Part shown: in pieces, positions 25,058 to 34,121 of the stretch | How the letters are laid out: every line of letters starts with the position of its first letter | Numbering within the stretch: the stretch's first letter is position 1 | IMG/VR virus record: IMGVR_UViG_3300008108_000191 | Coordinates: 1 to 64,000 of that record | From: a virus | Direction: 5' to 3' (one strand) | Length of the DNA: 64,000 nt | The notes under the pieces: model-generated | Databases searched by the model: none | The model's input: only the letters and a program-made list of their open reading frames with translations | Told to the model about the DNA's origin: nothing | Translations under genes and position numbers: made by a program

Positions 25058-26923
25058 TTACAACAATCCGCTACCAGAAATTACAAATTCGTTACTTGCT
25101 ATACATAAAACCGTTGCCAAACCTCTTTGCTGTAAAGTTCTATTGCCAGTATCAGAAGTTCCAGGAAGTCTTAATGTTGTAGAAGTACCCTGTGTGATTG
25201 TTTGTGAAGAAGCGGAGTTATTGTAAATTAATACGGTATTTCCTGCAGTAAAAGTATCAGAAGGAACAGTAACTCCTCCTGCAGTTATACTTATAATAGT
25301 TCCAGCGTCTCCTGCAACTAAAACATATGATGAAGATTTTGTGGTTACAGTTAGAGGTCTTGTTCCATCGGATCCTTGAGCACCTGCCGTACCTTGAGCA
25401 CCTTGAGCACCAGTAGCACCCTGACGACCTTGAGCACCCTGTGCTCCTACTGAACCTTGAGCACCTATAGTACCTTGAGCACCTATAGTACCTTGAGATC
25501 CTGCGGTTCCTTGAGCACCTTGAGCACCAGTAGTACCTTGAGATCCTGATGCACCTGCGGTTCCTTGAGCACCTTGAGCACCAGTAGCACCTTGAGCACC
25601 TATAGTACCTTGAGATCCTGATGTACCTGCCGTACCTTGAGCACCTTGAGCACCTGCGGTTCCTTGAGCACCTTGAGCACCTGTAGATCCTTGTGCTCCT
25701 ACTGAACCTTGAGCACCAGTAGCACCTTGAGCACCTTGAGCACCAACAGCACCCTGAACACCTTGATAACCTTGTGCACCTTGAGCACCTACAGTACCTT
25801 GAGATCCTGATGTACCTGCCGTACCTTGAGCACCTGTAGATCCTTGTGCTCCTACTGAACCTTGAGCACCAGTAGCACCTTGAGCACCAACAGCACCCTG
25901 ACGACCTTGAGCACCTTGAGCACCTTGAGCACCTATAGTACCTTGAGATCCTGATGTACCTGCCGTACCTTGAGCACCTTGAGCACCTGTAGATCCTTGT
26001 GCTCCTACTGAACCTTGAGCACCAGTAGCACCTTGAGCACCTGTAGATCCTTGTGCTCCTACTGCACCTTGAGCACCTTGATAACCTTGTGCTCCTTGTG
26101 GTCCAGCAGTACCTTGAGCACCTGTAGATCCTTGTGGTCCTTCAATAGCATTGCTTGCCGTAACCCATTGAGATGTGTCTGCATCTTCATAGTAAACGTA
26201 AAGGTTACCAGACTCACTATTCCACCAAAGATCGCCTGGTTGTGGTGATGATGGAGATGATGTTGATATTTGTACTAGTGTATCAGAACTATTTGCAGAT
26301 ACCCATTGAGAACTAGAACCATCATTATAATATACTTTTAAATCTCCAGTATCACTTTCCCACCATAAGTCTCCAATATTTGGAGAACTTGGAGCAGTAT
26401 CGCTAATAGTTACAGTCTCACTACCACCAGATGTTTCAACCCACTGTTCACTATTTCCATCCTGATAGTAAAGATATAGTTCACCTACATCACTATCCCA
26501 CCAAAGATCTCCCTGACTTACTCCACTTGGTGGTTCTGCACTAACAGTAACTCTGGGAGATATTGTAATTGTAGAAATAGATCCACTTGCAATGGCAGTT
26601 ACACCAGTTCCTACAAAGTTTAGTTTTGATATACTATTGGCAGTTCCAACAAGAAATCCTTCGTCAAAGATACTTATTCCACCAGGTTGTAAACCAGGCT
26701 GTTCCTGCCAGTATCTATCATAAGTTGTACCGTTATTAACGGTAATCAACTGATAATACTTATCAGCAAGTGGTATTAATTTTTCTCCAACATAACCTAA
26801 GTTGGGTTCGACCTCACCTGGATGAACATATAAATGACGGTCTGAAGATAACGCTTCAGTTCCTGCTATCTTTACTCTACCACTTATATATCGCTGTGTC
26901 GGCTTTCTTGTATTATCTGCCAT
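25058..26923 (-). CDS. collagen-like tail fibre with three repeated beta modules, 621 aa
   Basis: N-terminus MADNTRKPTQRYISGRVKIA, then three tandem modules of about 40 residues with the pattern GDLWW(D/N)S..G.LY(L/V)YY.D....QWV (about residues 137-267). Residues about 270-525 are Gly-X-Y repeats rich in GAQ/GTA/GSQ. The C-terminal domain (ISITAGGVTVPSDTF ... GTSDTGNRTLQQRG) matches the fibres at 19399 and 22442. The longest collagen-like protein here. Structural, virion surface. Confidence 0.85.
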   Translation of the reverse strand: MADNTRKPTQRYISGRVKIAGTEALSSDRHLYVHPGEVEPNLGYVGEKLIPLADKYYQLITVNNGTTYDRYWQEQPGLQPGGISIFDEGFLVGTANSISKLNFVGTGVTAIASGSISTITISPRVTVSAEPPSGVSQGDLWWDSDVGELYLYYQDGNSEQWVETSGGSETVTISDTAPSSPNIGDLWWESDTGDLKVYYNDGSSSQWVSANSSDTLVQISTSSPSSPQPGDLWWNSESGNLYVYYEDADTSQWVTASNAIEGPQGSTGAQGTAGPQGAQGYQGAQGAVGAQGSTGAQGATGAQGSVGAQGSTGAQGAQGTAGTSGSQGTIGAQGAQGAQGRQGAVGAQGATGAQGSVGAQGSTGAQGTAGTSGSQGTVGAQGAQGYQGVQGAVGAQGAQGATGAQGSVGAQGSTGAQGAQGTAGAQGAQGTAGTSGSQGTIGAQGATGAQGAQGTAGASGSQGTTGAQGAQGTAGSQGTIGAQGTIGAQGSVGAQGAQGRQGATGAQGAQGTAGAQGSDGTRPLTVTTKSSSYVLVAGDAGTIISITAGGVTVPSDTFTAGNTVLIYNNSASSQTITQGTSTTLRLPGTSDTGNRTLQQRGLATVLCIASNEFVISGSGLL

Positions 26924-26929
26924 TTCTTA

Positions 26930-27589
26930 TTAAGTGGTGCTATTTTCTAGGAAACTACCAATAAATTCCATTTGTAGTGGACCAACAAGACCGCCGCTTA
27001 CATATGTATGGATAATTCCATTGGCGCTTCCTACAGTTGTTGTGAATGTTTTCGAACCTCCAACATCACTAGTTATGTTGTCTACAACATAAGACTTTTG
27101 TGGACTTGGGAAAATAGTTGTGGTAATACCAGAACCTGATGGGCAGGTCATAGCAATACCAGACATAGTGATATCAGAACCAACAGTAAAGTTATGTGCT
27201 GTTAAAGTTGTAATAGTTGAAACACCAGTTGGTTCATCATAAGTTACATTTGTAATCGTTACAATACCAGTCTGTGTTCCAGTGATATAAAGTCTATCTA
27301 GAACTGTAGCAGTTTTTTCTAAAACCAAACGACCATCAATAAGAATAGCAGCATCGTTTGGTGGAACTTCAATATTTTTTATAATTCTAATATCTCTTGT
27401 ATTACCTGTACTTCTACTTTCTCTTCTGTGTATCAGAGTTGTAGTCGGATAGGTTCCAACTCCCACATTAGATACTTGTGCATAGAGTAAAATAGCAGAA
27501 GTGCCTGTAGGGACCTCGTATATTTTCTGTTCTCCTGGAGCCACAGGAACAGCGACTGTAAGAAACTTATTGACTGGTGCGATTGCCAT
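26930..27589 (-). CDS. virion structural protein, 219 aa
   Basis: MAIAPVNKFLTVAVPVAPGE then KIYEVPTGTSAILLYAQVSN is a beta-rich module I associate with structural proteins of cyanophage tail regions. The middle (TTLTAHNFTVGSDITMSG) matches a repeat type also seen in the two giant fibres. Located between the 1304-aa fibre and a collagen-like fibre, so probably a connector. No catalytic motif. Confidence 0.7.
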   Translation of the reverse strand: MAIAPVNKFLTVAVPVAPGEQKIYEVPTGTSAILLYAQVSNVGVGTYPTTTLIHRRESRSTGNTRDIRIIKNIEVPPNDAAILIDGRLVLEKTATVLDRLYITGTQTGIVTITNVTYDEPTGVSTITTLTAHNFTVGSDITMSGIAMTCPSGSGITTTIFPSPQKSYVVDNITSDVGGSKTFTTTVGSANGIIHTYVSGGLVGPLQMEFIGSFLENSTT

Positions 27590-27598
27590 CTTATCTTA

Positions 27599-30500
27599 TT
27601 ATCCTCCCAAAGCAAGTATCAGTGGTGTTAAGTTTGCTTGTATCGCTCTGTTAAAGTCTCTTCCAGAAATAGTAGAGGTAGTTTGGTCAATAGTTAGTCC
27701 TTGTCCAATTCTAAAGTTTCCTTTTTGATCTGTGCTGGTGAATGGAATTTGACCGCCATTAATAGCAACTATTTCATTTTCAGGAATAGGCACACCACCC
27801 TGGAAGGGGTTTGCTCTATTTATGTCTGTACCAGCACCGATATATTCAAAGGAGTGAGAACTGGTGATGATTCTACTTAGTCTTCTCAGTGAAACACTCA
27901 CACCAACACCAACAGAATAAGGAACAAATTCATTGAAAGTAACAGTTGTAACACCAGTATTTGTTGGTTCTGTTGCAGTGTTTATAGTGTAAAGTATTGG
28001 ATCCGTAATCGCTTCGGCAGTTGCTCCACCAGAACCAGAAATGGTGATAACAATATCCTGTTGATTAGATCCACTACCTGCGGGAAGGAAGTTTCTACCA
28101 CTAGCAATAATATCAATAGAACTAATAGTTCCGGCAGCACTCACATTAGCAGATAGTTCGGCAAGAATTCCTTCAGGACCAAATGGTGCAGATACAGTTA
28201 CATTAGGAGGAGCTGATGCACTATATCCAGAACCTCCATTGGTAACATTAATTGTTCTAATAGTTCTAAGTGGTTCCATAACAATACCACTCTTTCCTCC
28301 AGTATTAACATAATCGTCAAGGTTTATCTTGAAGAAAGCACCCTGACCATCAAATGGTTTTCTTATATTCGATAGATCATCTCTCATATCGAAGAAGGTA
28401 TAAGTATCTTGTTCCGCAGCAACTGTTGTCCCAGTAGTAATTCCAGTAAACTCATCACCACTGGTTCCATCAGCATACAAACCATAATCACCAAATGAGG
28501 AGTTAGAGTTTGTTAGGTCACATTGTCCACCACTACCAGCAAAGATACCAATCTTAGAGTTGATAGTAAAAATAGAAACTAACTGAGCATATGCTTTGTT
28601 AGTGATAGAAACGCCAATACCATTTTGGTTATATTGAGTAAATGAGTCACAAACCATACACTTGAGGTCTTGCCCAAGATTATTAGTTCCGGTAAAGGCA
28701 GCAGCAACATGGTCTCCGTCTATCTTCATACCAATACTGTTACTCATAAAGTTCGTACAGTTACGAACATATGGAGATCTCCATCTTCCACTTGGACCTT
28801 CATTGCAAGGACCAGGATCCAAGAAACCAGATCTAGCACTACCAATACCAGCTGGTGGTGGGAAAGCAACAGCAGCACCAGTAATAGACAATGGTGCAGA
28901 ATCATCATAAGGATCTTTACTGTAAGCAAAACTCAAACTATCAATCAAACATCCTCTTCTAACATAAAAGACATCATCATTGTTTTGTGGGTAAATAGTA
29001 ACCAGTCTTAAGTCTTGACCAATAACCGAAACATCAGTTCTTAAACCAATAGGATTGTTCTCAGCATAAACACCAGAGCGAACCATAATAGTATCGCCAG
29101 GTTGTGCTGCTTCAGCGGCGGAACCGATAGTTAGTTTTGCTGAACCTTCTGTTCTACCATCATTATCATCGTTACCATACTTAGAAACCCAGATAATGTT
29201 TCTAGAGTCAGCACCTGCAGGAGCCCAAACAATCTTACCATTTGGTGCTGTTGTGGTAAAACCAATAGTGGTGAATGCAGATGCACCAAGTTGAATAATA
29301 TTAGTAACAATACCTGCACAAACAGTAATAGCAGAAACAACATTAGAACAACCGCCTGGATCAGTGTTGAAACCAACAGCAGGGTCGTCTTGTAATGTTA
29401 GATCACGAATGAGAGAAACACTATTGCCTACACCCTGATAAGATCTTGGTGCTGGTAAGTTATTGATAACATATCTTGCTACTTGAGCAGCAGTCGTGAT
29501 AGCAACAATAGTTGCTTCCTTGATACTGTAACCGTTTATATCAGTTCCAGTGATGTGCTGTAGAGTTGCTCCATTATAATAAGACTGACCAGCACCAACA
29601 CAACGGGAGTTACCACCTCTTGTGATATCATAGGTAATAGCTTTCAGAATATCCTTAATATCATCCTTACAGGAAGTGTAGTCTGCCGAAGATAGGGCAA
29701 ATGCTGGACTCTTATAGTCTGTACTTGTTAAGAAACCAATAGATTCATTAGCAATGTAGTCTAAGTTTAGTCGTATTAGGTTTGCGGCATCATAGAATCT
29801 TCCACCAATAATGTTTCCTGTCGTATCAACTCCAACAGTTGTTAGGACATTTCTTGGAACCTGATACTTTTCAGTTCTAAATCCAACATTATCATTTAGA
29901 TCATATAATGCCTGCTGGAAGCGAACATCTTTTTGGAAGTCAACTGCTCTTGTTGGAGTTGTGCTGTTGAAACCAATATCACCAGATGCATTAGTAGCAA
30001 TAACTGTAGCAGCAGATCCAACCTGTAAAGATCCATCAATACCCAAAGCATTGGTTGATGGGTTATATGTAATACCACTATCAACTCTTACAGTCTCACT
30101 TGTTTGACTAGTTGAGTTTTCAACAAATGGAATGAAGAAGTCTTGGTTTGTGAGAGTCTCAGTAGTTTGAATGAATGTAGAAATGCCTGCTCTAGCGGCA
30201 TTTGTTGCGAAACCTGCTACTGTAGCAAATCCAGACTGGATAGCAAAGGTAGCAATACCTGATACTGTAGAGAAACCAGACTGAATAGCAAAAGTCGATA
30301 TACCAGATACAGTAGCAAATCCTGCCTGAATAGCAAACGTTGAGATTCCTGCTACTGTTGCGAAACCTGCTTGAATAGCAAAAGTCGATATACCAGATAC
30401 GGTAGCAAATCCTGCTTGAATAGCAAAAGTAGAGATGCCTGATACTGTAGAGAAGCCAGACTGAATAGCGTATGTAGCAATGCCTGATACTGTAGAGAAA

Positions 30501-31513
30501 CCAGACTGGATAGCAAACGTTGAGATTCCTGCTACTGTAGAGAAACCTGCCCTATCTGCATATGTAGCAATACCAGAGTTATTTGCGTATATTGCTGTTG
30601 TTGCTGTACCTACAATAAGATTATTATGTACTCTCAGTGGAGCATCTATTCTAACCAACTGAGTAAATGTTGATACCCCAGATACTCTCAGTTCATCCCT
30701 GAACCAAGCAATTCCGTTAACATCAAGCTGTGTTTGTGGGGAAATTACATTAACACCAACATTAACTGTTGTGTGAATACCAGCACCATTTCTTATCCAA
30801 TGGTCTATGATATTAACATCAAGGACATTGGAGTCTGAAGTATTTACTGTAGCATTAACAACGTCTCCACCACTACCATTACCAATGAAGTTAATAGTTG
30901 TAAATGAACCAACACCGACGTTTATACCTTCATTTCGTGCGAAGAATCCATCAGTCTTAGCATTTGGTGGTGCAGAAATCCAACGAATACCATTAGCATC
31001 GCGGGATAGGAAGTATCCATTATCACCAGGAAAGTTAGCAGAGTCAAAGATATTCCTAACAATACGAATAGAGTTACCAATATCAAGTAGTTGTTCAGGT
31101 AACGTGCTTCCAATACCAATATTACCAGCGCGGGATCCAGTAGCAAAACCAACTAAGTAATTAGTTCCGCCATCACTAGTAAGTTCAAAACGTTGTCTGA
31201 CTGTAGCAATTCCAACATCAATATTATCTACATCTAGTGTTCCTAGAATGTTAACATCGGTTTGGAAAGTAGCAGTGTTTCCAAAAGAAACTACGCTATT
31301 AAATTGAGATGCTCCTATGAAAGTAGAGAGACCTGCTACATATAGGTCATTTATATTTGCTTGGTTATTAACAGTAAGATTATCAAGAGTTAAATCATCT
31401 CCAAGACCTTCAAAGTCATAATAAAGTTTTCCGTAAATGTATACGTCTTTGAAGAACTTAGCGTCTTCATTAAAATATGACTCTTGTCCTTGTACCCAGA
31501 TGTTTTCTGCCAT
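27599..31513 (-). CDS. large virion fibre/baseplate protein with beta-helix and tandem repeats, 1304 aa
   Basis: N-terminus MAENIWVQGQESYFNEDAKF, then fibre-type beta repeats; a block of 14-residue repeats of the form AG(F)(S/A)TV(A/S)GI(S/A)TFAIQ at about residues 320-440; and a segment like a right-handed beta-helix (SAAEAAQPGDTIMVRSGVYA). The C-terminal part has SHSFEYIGAG and a final RAIQANLTPLILALGG. It shares the H(S/T)FEY(I/L)G part with the 1749-aa fibre. It follows the spike and gp5 genes, so a baseplate-anchored fibre or wedge extension is likely. Confidence 0.8.
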   Translation of the reverse strand: MAENIWVQGQESYFNEDAKFFKDVYIYGKLYYDFEGLGDDLTLDNLTVNNQANINDLYVAGLSTFIGASQFNSVVSFGNTATFQTDVNILGTLDVDNIDVGIATVRQRFELTSDGGTNYLVGFATGSRAGNIGIGSTLPEQLLDIGNSIRIVRNIFDSANFPGDNGYFLSRDANGIRWISAPPNAKTDGFFARNEGINVGVGSFTTINFIGNGSGGDVVNATVNTSDSNVLDVNIIDHWIRNGAGIHTTVNVGVNVISPQTQLDVNGIAWFRDELRVSGVSTFTQLVRIDAPLRVHNNLIVGTATTAIYANNSGIATYADRAGFSTVAGISTFAIQSGFSTVSGIATYAIQSGFSTVSGISTFAIQAGFATVSGISTFAIQAGFATVAGISTFAIQAGFATVSGISTFAIQSGFSTVSGIATFAIQSGFATVAGFATNAARAGISTFIQTTETLTNQDFFIPFVENSTSQTSETVRVDSGITYNPSTNALGIDGSLQVGSAATVIATNASGDIGFNSTTPTRAVDFQKDVRFQQALYDLNDNVGFRTEKYQVPRNVLTTVGVDTTGNIIGGRFYDAANLIRLNLDYIANESIGFLTSTDYKSPAFALSSADYTSCKDDIKDILKAITYDITRGGNSRCVGAGQSYYNGATLQHITGTDINGYSIKEATIVAITTAAQVARYVINNLPAPRSYQGVGNSVSLIRDLTLQDDPAVGFNTDPGGCSNVVSAITVCAGIVTNIIQLGASAFTTIGFTTTAPNGKIVWAPAGADSRNIIWVSKYGNDDNDGRTEGSAKLTIGSAAEAAQPGDTIMVRSGVYAENNPIGLRTDVSVIGQDLRLVTIYPQNNDDVFYVRRGCLIDSLSFAYSKDPYDDSAPLSITGAAVAFPPPAGIGSARSGFLDPGPCNEGPSGRWRSPYVRNCTNFMSNSIGMKIDGDHVAAAFTGTNNLGQDLKCMVCDSFTQYNQNGIGVSITNKAYAQLVSIFTINSKIGIFAGSGGQCDLTNSNSSFGDYGLYADGTSGDEFTGITTGTTVAAEQDTYTFFDMRDDLSNIRKPFDGQGAFFKINLDDYVNTGGKSGIVMEPLRTIRTINVTNGGSGYSASAPPNVTVSAPFGPEGILAELSANVSAAGTISSIDIIASGRNFLPAGSGSNQQDIVITISGSGGATAEAITDPILYTINTATEPTNTGVTTVTFNEFVPYSVGVGVSVSLRRLSRIITSSHSFEYIGAGTDINRANPFQGGVPIPENEIVAINGGQIPFTSTDQKGNFRIGQGLTIDQTTSTISGRDFNRAIQANLTPLILALGG
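30200..30570 (-). repeat. 42-bp tandem repeat coding for 14-residue fibre units
   Basis: About nine imperfect 42-bp units inside the 1304-aa gene encode the pattern ISTFAIQAGFATVA. Recombination between units could change fibre length. Confidence 0.85.
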
Positions 31514-31514
31514 C

Positions 31515-32060
31515 TTATCCTATGAATAATCCAAGTGCTTTTAGTATTACTCCACCACCAACAAAGGAGTTGGCGAAGACTTTAAATAAAAACTGTTTCT
31601 GTGGTGGAACCATACTTCCTGTTAGTGCATCAGATTCAATACTGTTCCCTTGAAACCTCATGTTAGCGGCATCAACAATAAAATCATTACCAGCCACATA
31701 TTCGAGATCACCATTAGACTCAACTACTACATTATTACCCGATATGCGAATATTTCCAGTTCTATCTGCTGTTATTGATACATTACCACGTCTAGCGTGA
31801 ATTAGAATGTTCTCACTTTTGTCGCCAGAACGCTCTCCAGCAACCATTTCAATGGATTCGTCGGAGTTTAGAATAAATTTTCCAGCATCCGTAATGTCGA
31901 TAGAAGTTTTTAAATTCTTATCGGATACTGTATATAAAAAATAATTGGAAGCTCCCAAATATCCAAAGGAAGGATTACATATTTCTTCCCTTACTTTTGG
32001 GTTATAAGAGATACACTCTCTCAAATACCAGTTTTGTTTATCTTCTGGGCGCTTTGCCAT
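31515..32060 (-). CDS. beta-helical spike-like protein, 181 aa
   Basis: Residues 60-150 show short regularly spaced strands (ILIHARRGNVSITADRTGNI, RISGNNVVVESNGDLEYVAG), like the triple-stranded beta-helix at the C-terminus of T4 gp5 and VgrG spikes. The C-terminus (KVFANSFVGGGVILKALGLF) is hydrophobic. The gene starts one base after gp5 ends. Because the gp5-like protein here lacks an obvious beta-helix, this may be the needle made as a separate chain. Inferred from pattern and position. Confidence 0.6.
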   Translation of the reverse strand: MAKRPEDKQNWYLRECISYNPKVREEICNPSFGYLGASNYFLYTVSDKNLKTSIDITDAGKFILNSDESIEMVAGERSGDKSENILIHARRGNVSITADRTGNIRISGNNVVVESNGDLEYVAGNDFIVDAANMRFQGNSIESDALTGSMVPPQKQFLFKVFANSFVGGGVILKALGLFIG

Positions 32061-34112
32061 TTAGGTAATACAATCAATTACTTGCTTAACTTCTCCATCA
32101 AATGGTGGTCTTTCTCCTAGGTTAGCAGCAAGGATTGCTCCAGAACCATTCTTTGAAATGACCTCAAGTACAGGAATATTAGTTACATCTCTACTATTTA
32201 TTGGGGTCACCTTGATGATAGCACCAGACTGGATAAGAACATCATACTCATTTCCTTGGTCATCAACTACAGTATCTCCATCTTCAAAGTCTTGCCCTGG
32301 ATCAATAACTGTTACGCTATCAACAACATATGGAATCTCTTTATCTGCTGGATAGTTCTCACCCTCAGACACAACATAAATGGTATCTACCTGACCATTC
32401 TTAACAATAGCTCTAGCAATAGCACCATATCCTTGGTTACAACTATCTACAACTTCTACAAATGGTGGGAAGGTATATCCACTTCCTGGATTGGTTACCT
32501 TAACACTTATAATACTTCCTGTTTTATACTTATCTTCACCGATAATACCACCAAGAATAGGAACAGCACTTGCTCCTGTACCACCCCCACCAAAAATATT
32601 GATCTTTGGTGGTCCACAAACAATTGGTGGTCCAGTATAACAAGAACCAAGATCACCAATAAAGTTTGGATCTTTAACTGTTCCAGATATGAAGTCATAT
32701 GCTCCAGCAATATCTTGAACTCCGTCTAATGGGAAACCAGCAAGCTTTGCTGCTGTTGATATTGACTTAGCAGTATTAGCATTATCAATAATTCCTTTGA
32801 GATCTGGCTCATCTTGAAATACTGGTCCATATCCTAGTTTATATTTGCAAGCGCCATACTTGTCTTTCTGATTCTTTTTATTACAAGACTTAAGACCAAC
32901 AAGTCCAAGAAGTGCATCAATACCATTCCGTAGTAGACCCTCAACACTAAAGTCTTCGAAGAATTGAAGAATCTTAGATATTCCATTAATTGCTGGTAGC
33001 AATGCATTATCAATAAGACCAATAATACCATTGATCATTGCACCGACAGTTTGATCAGCAACACAATCGACAAAGTTTAGGACATTATTAGCAATAGACT
33101 TTAAAAGATCTTTTACAAGATTAAATACTTTGTCTAAGATTTGATTAACAATACAAGGGATAAGATCTTGAAGTATTTTTACTGGTTGAAGCATAGCAGT
33201 TTGTGCCGCTACTCCAGCAAGGTGTGCTGCTACTGGATTTAAAGTTGCAGCGAAGACTGTAGCATATACAGAAGCATAGAGAAGATCAAGACCCTTGCTT
33301 AGAATTGGTTCAAGTTTCTTAAATAACTTATTAATCATACCACTGATCATTTTGGTTGCAGCGGTAGTTATTTGTTCTGCCCTAATATCAATCTCTCTAT
33401 CTACCCAGTCTCTATAATACTCAAGTCCCTCATCAAACTGTGCCTTTAAGTCTTGGAGAAACTTAACAAATCCTTCAATAGCATTTTTGATCTTGGTAAT
33501 TGTTCCTTTATTACCTTTAGTATCTTCACCTTCTGTACCACAAGGTAATCGTATCACCTTTCCATCAGAAGTTCTCTTTGCTGCTGGATTGCTTGGATCT
33601 ACCTTTTTAGCATCAGAAGGACTAACACCTATTGGTTGTTTTGCAGTTGCAGCATTCTGATCTCCAGACTCACTCTTTGATAGTGAGCCTTTCGCTGGTT
33701 CTTTGATATACTTATTGTATCCGGAGAATGGTGCGAATGGTAGTTTCTCACCATCCTTTACAGCGTCGATTGAATTGGCGAATGCACCCATAATAACTGG
33801 ATGCTGACCATCTGCTCCATCTAGAAAGAAACCAATTACAGTATCACCAGGGTTAAAACGAATACTCTTGAATGTATTTGCCGAACCAGTTCCATGACCT
33901 GGTGGTAGCATCACATGTGCCCATGGTAAGTCCTCATTACTTAGTTCCGCTTCACTATAAGGATGATATCCCATAATGCGGACTTTATATCTAATGCCCC
34001 AACCTGGACCAGTTGCTTGTTGGTCCCATGATTCAATAGGTGGAATCTGCCCTATCCACCAAACAAATCCATCTCTGCCTACAAAATTAGTTTTAAGTGA
34101 AAGATCTTCCAT
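32061..34112 (-). CDS. gp5: gp5-like baseplate hub protein without lysozyme domain, 683 aa
   Basis: Residues 1-115 (DGFVWWIGQIPP ... PWAHVMLPPGHGTG ... FNPGDTVIGFFLDGADGQHP) match the OB-fold N-domain of T4 gp5. No T4-type lysozyme motif is present. Residues about 195-400 are a long helical, rather hydrophobic region (IANNVLNFVDCVADQTVGAM). The C-terminus has repeats of the type VTNPGSGYTFPPFVEV. Expected at the centre of the baseplate with the gp27-like protein encoded immediately upstream. The wall-cutting role may have moved to the SleB-like protein at 35412. Confidence 0.85.
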   Translation of the reverse strand: MEDLSLKTNFVGRDGFVWWIGQIPPIESWDQQATGPGWGIRYKVRIMGYHPYSEAELSNEDLPWAHVMLPPGHGTGSANTFKSIRFNPGDTVIGFFLDGADGQHPVIMGAFANSIDAVKDGEKLPFAPFSGYNKYIKEPAKGSLSKSESGDQNAATAKQPIGVSPSDAKKVDPSNPAAKRTSDGKVIRLPCGTEGEDTKGNKGTITKIKNAIEGFVKFLQDLKAQFDEGLEYYRDWVDREIDIRAEQITTAATKMISGMINKLFKKLEPILSKGLDLLYASVYATVFAATLNPVAAHLAGVAAQTAMLQPVKILQDLIPCIVNQILDKVFNLVKDLLKSIANNVLNFVDCVADQTVGAMINGIIGLIDNALLPAINGISKILQFFEDFSVEGLLRNGIDALLGLVGLKSCNKKNQKDKYGACKYKLGYGPVFQDEPDLKGIIDNANTAKSISTAAKLAGFPLDGVQDIAGAYDFISGTVKDPNFIGDLGSCYTGPPIVCGPPKINIFGGGGTGASAVPILGGIIGEDKYKTGSIISVKVTNPGSGYTFPPFVEVVDSCNQGYGAIARAIVKNGQVDTIYVVSEGENYPADKEIPYVVDSVTVIDPGQDFEDGDTVVDDQGNEYDVLIQSGAIIKVTPINSRDVTNIPVLEVISKNGSGAILAANLGERPPFDGEVKQVIDCIT

Positions 34113-34121
34113 TTGTTACTT

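Noticed and set aside
19399-26923. CRISPR-like arrays of short DNA repeats
   Set aside because: The repeats are in frame, code for Gly-X-Y, vary in length without unique spacers and have no cas genes nearby.
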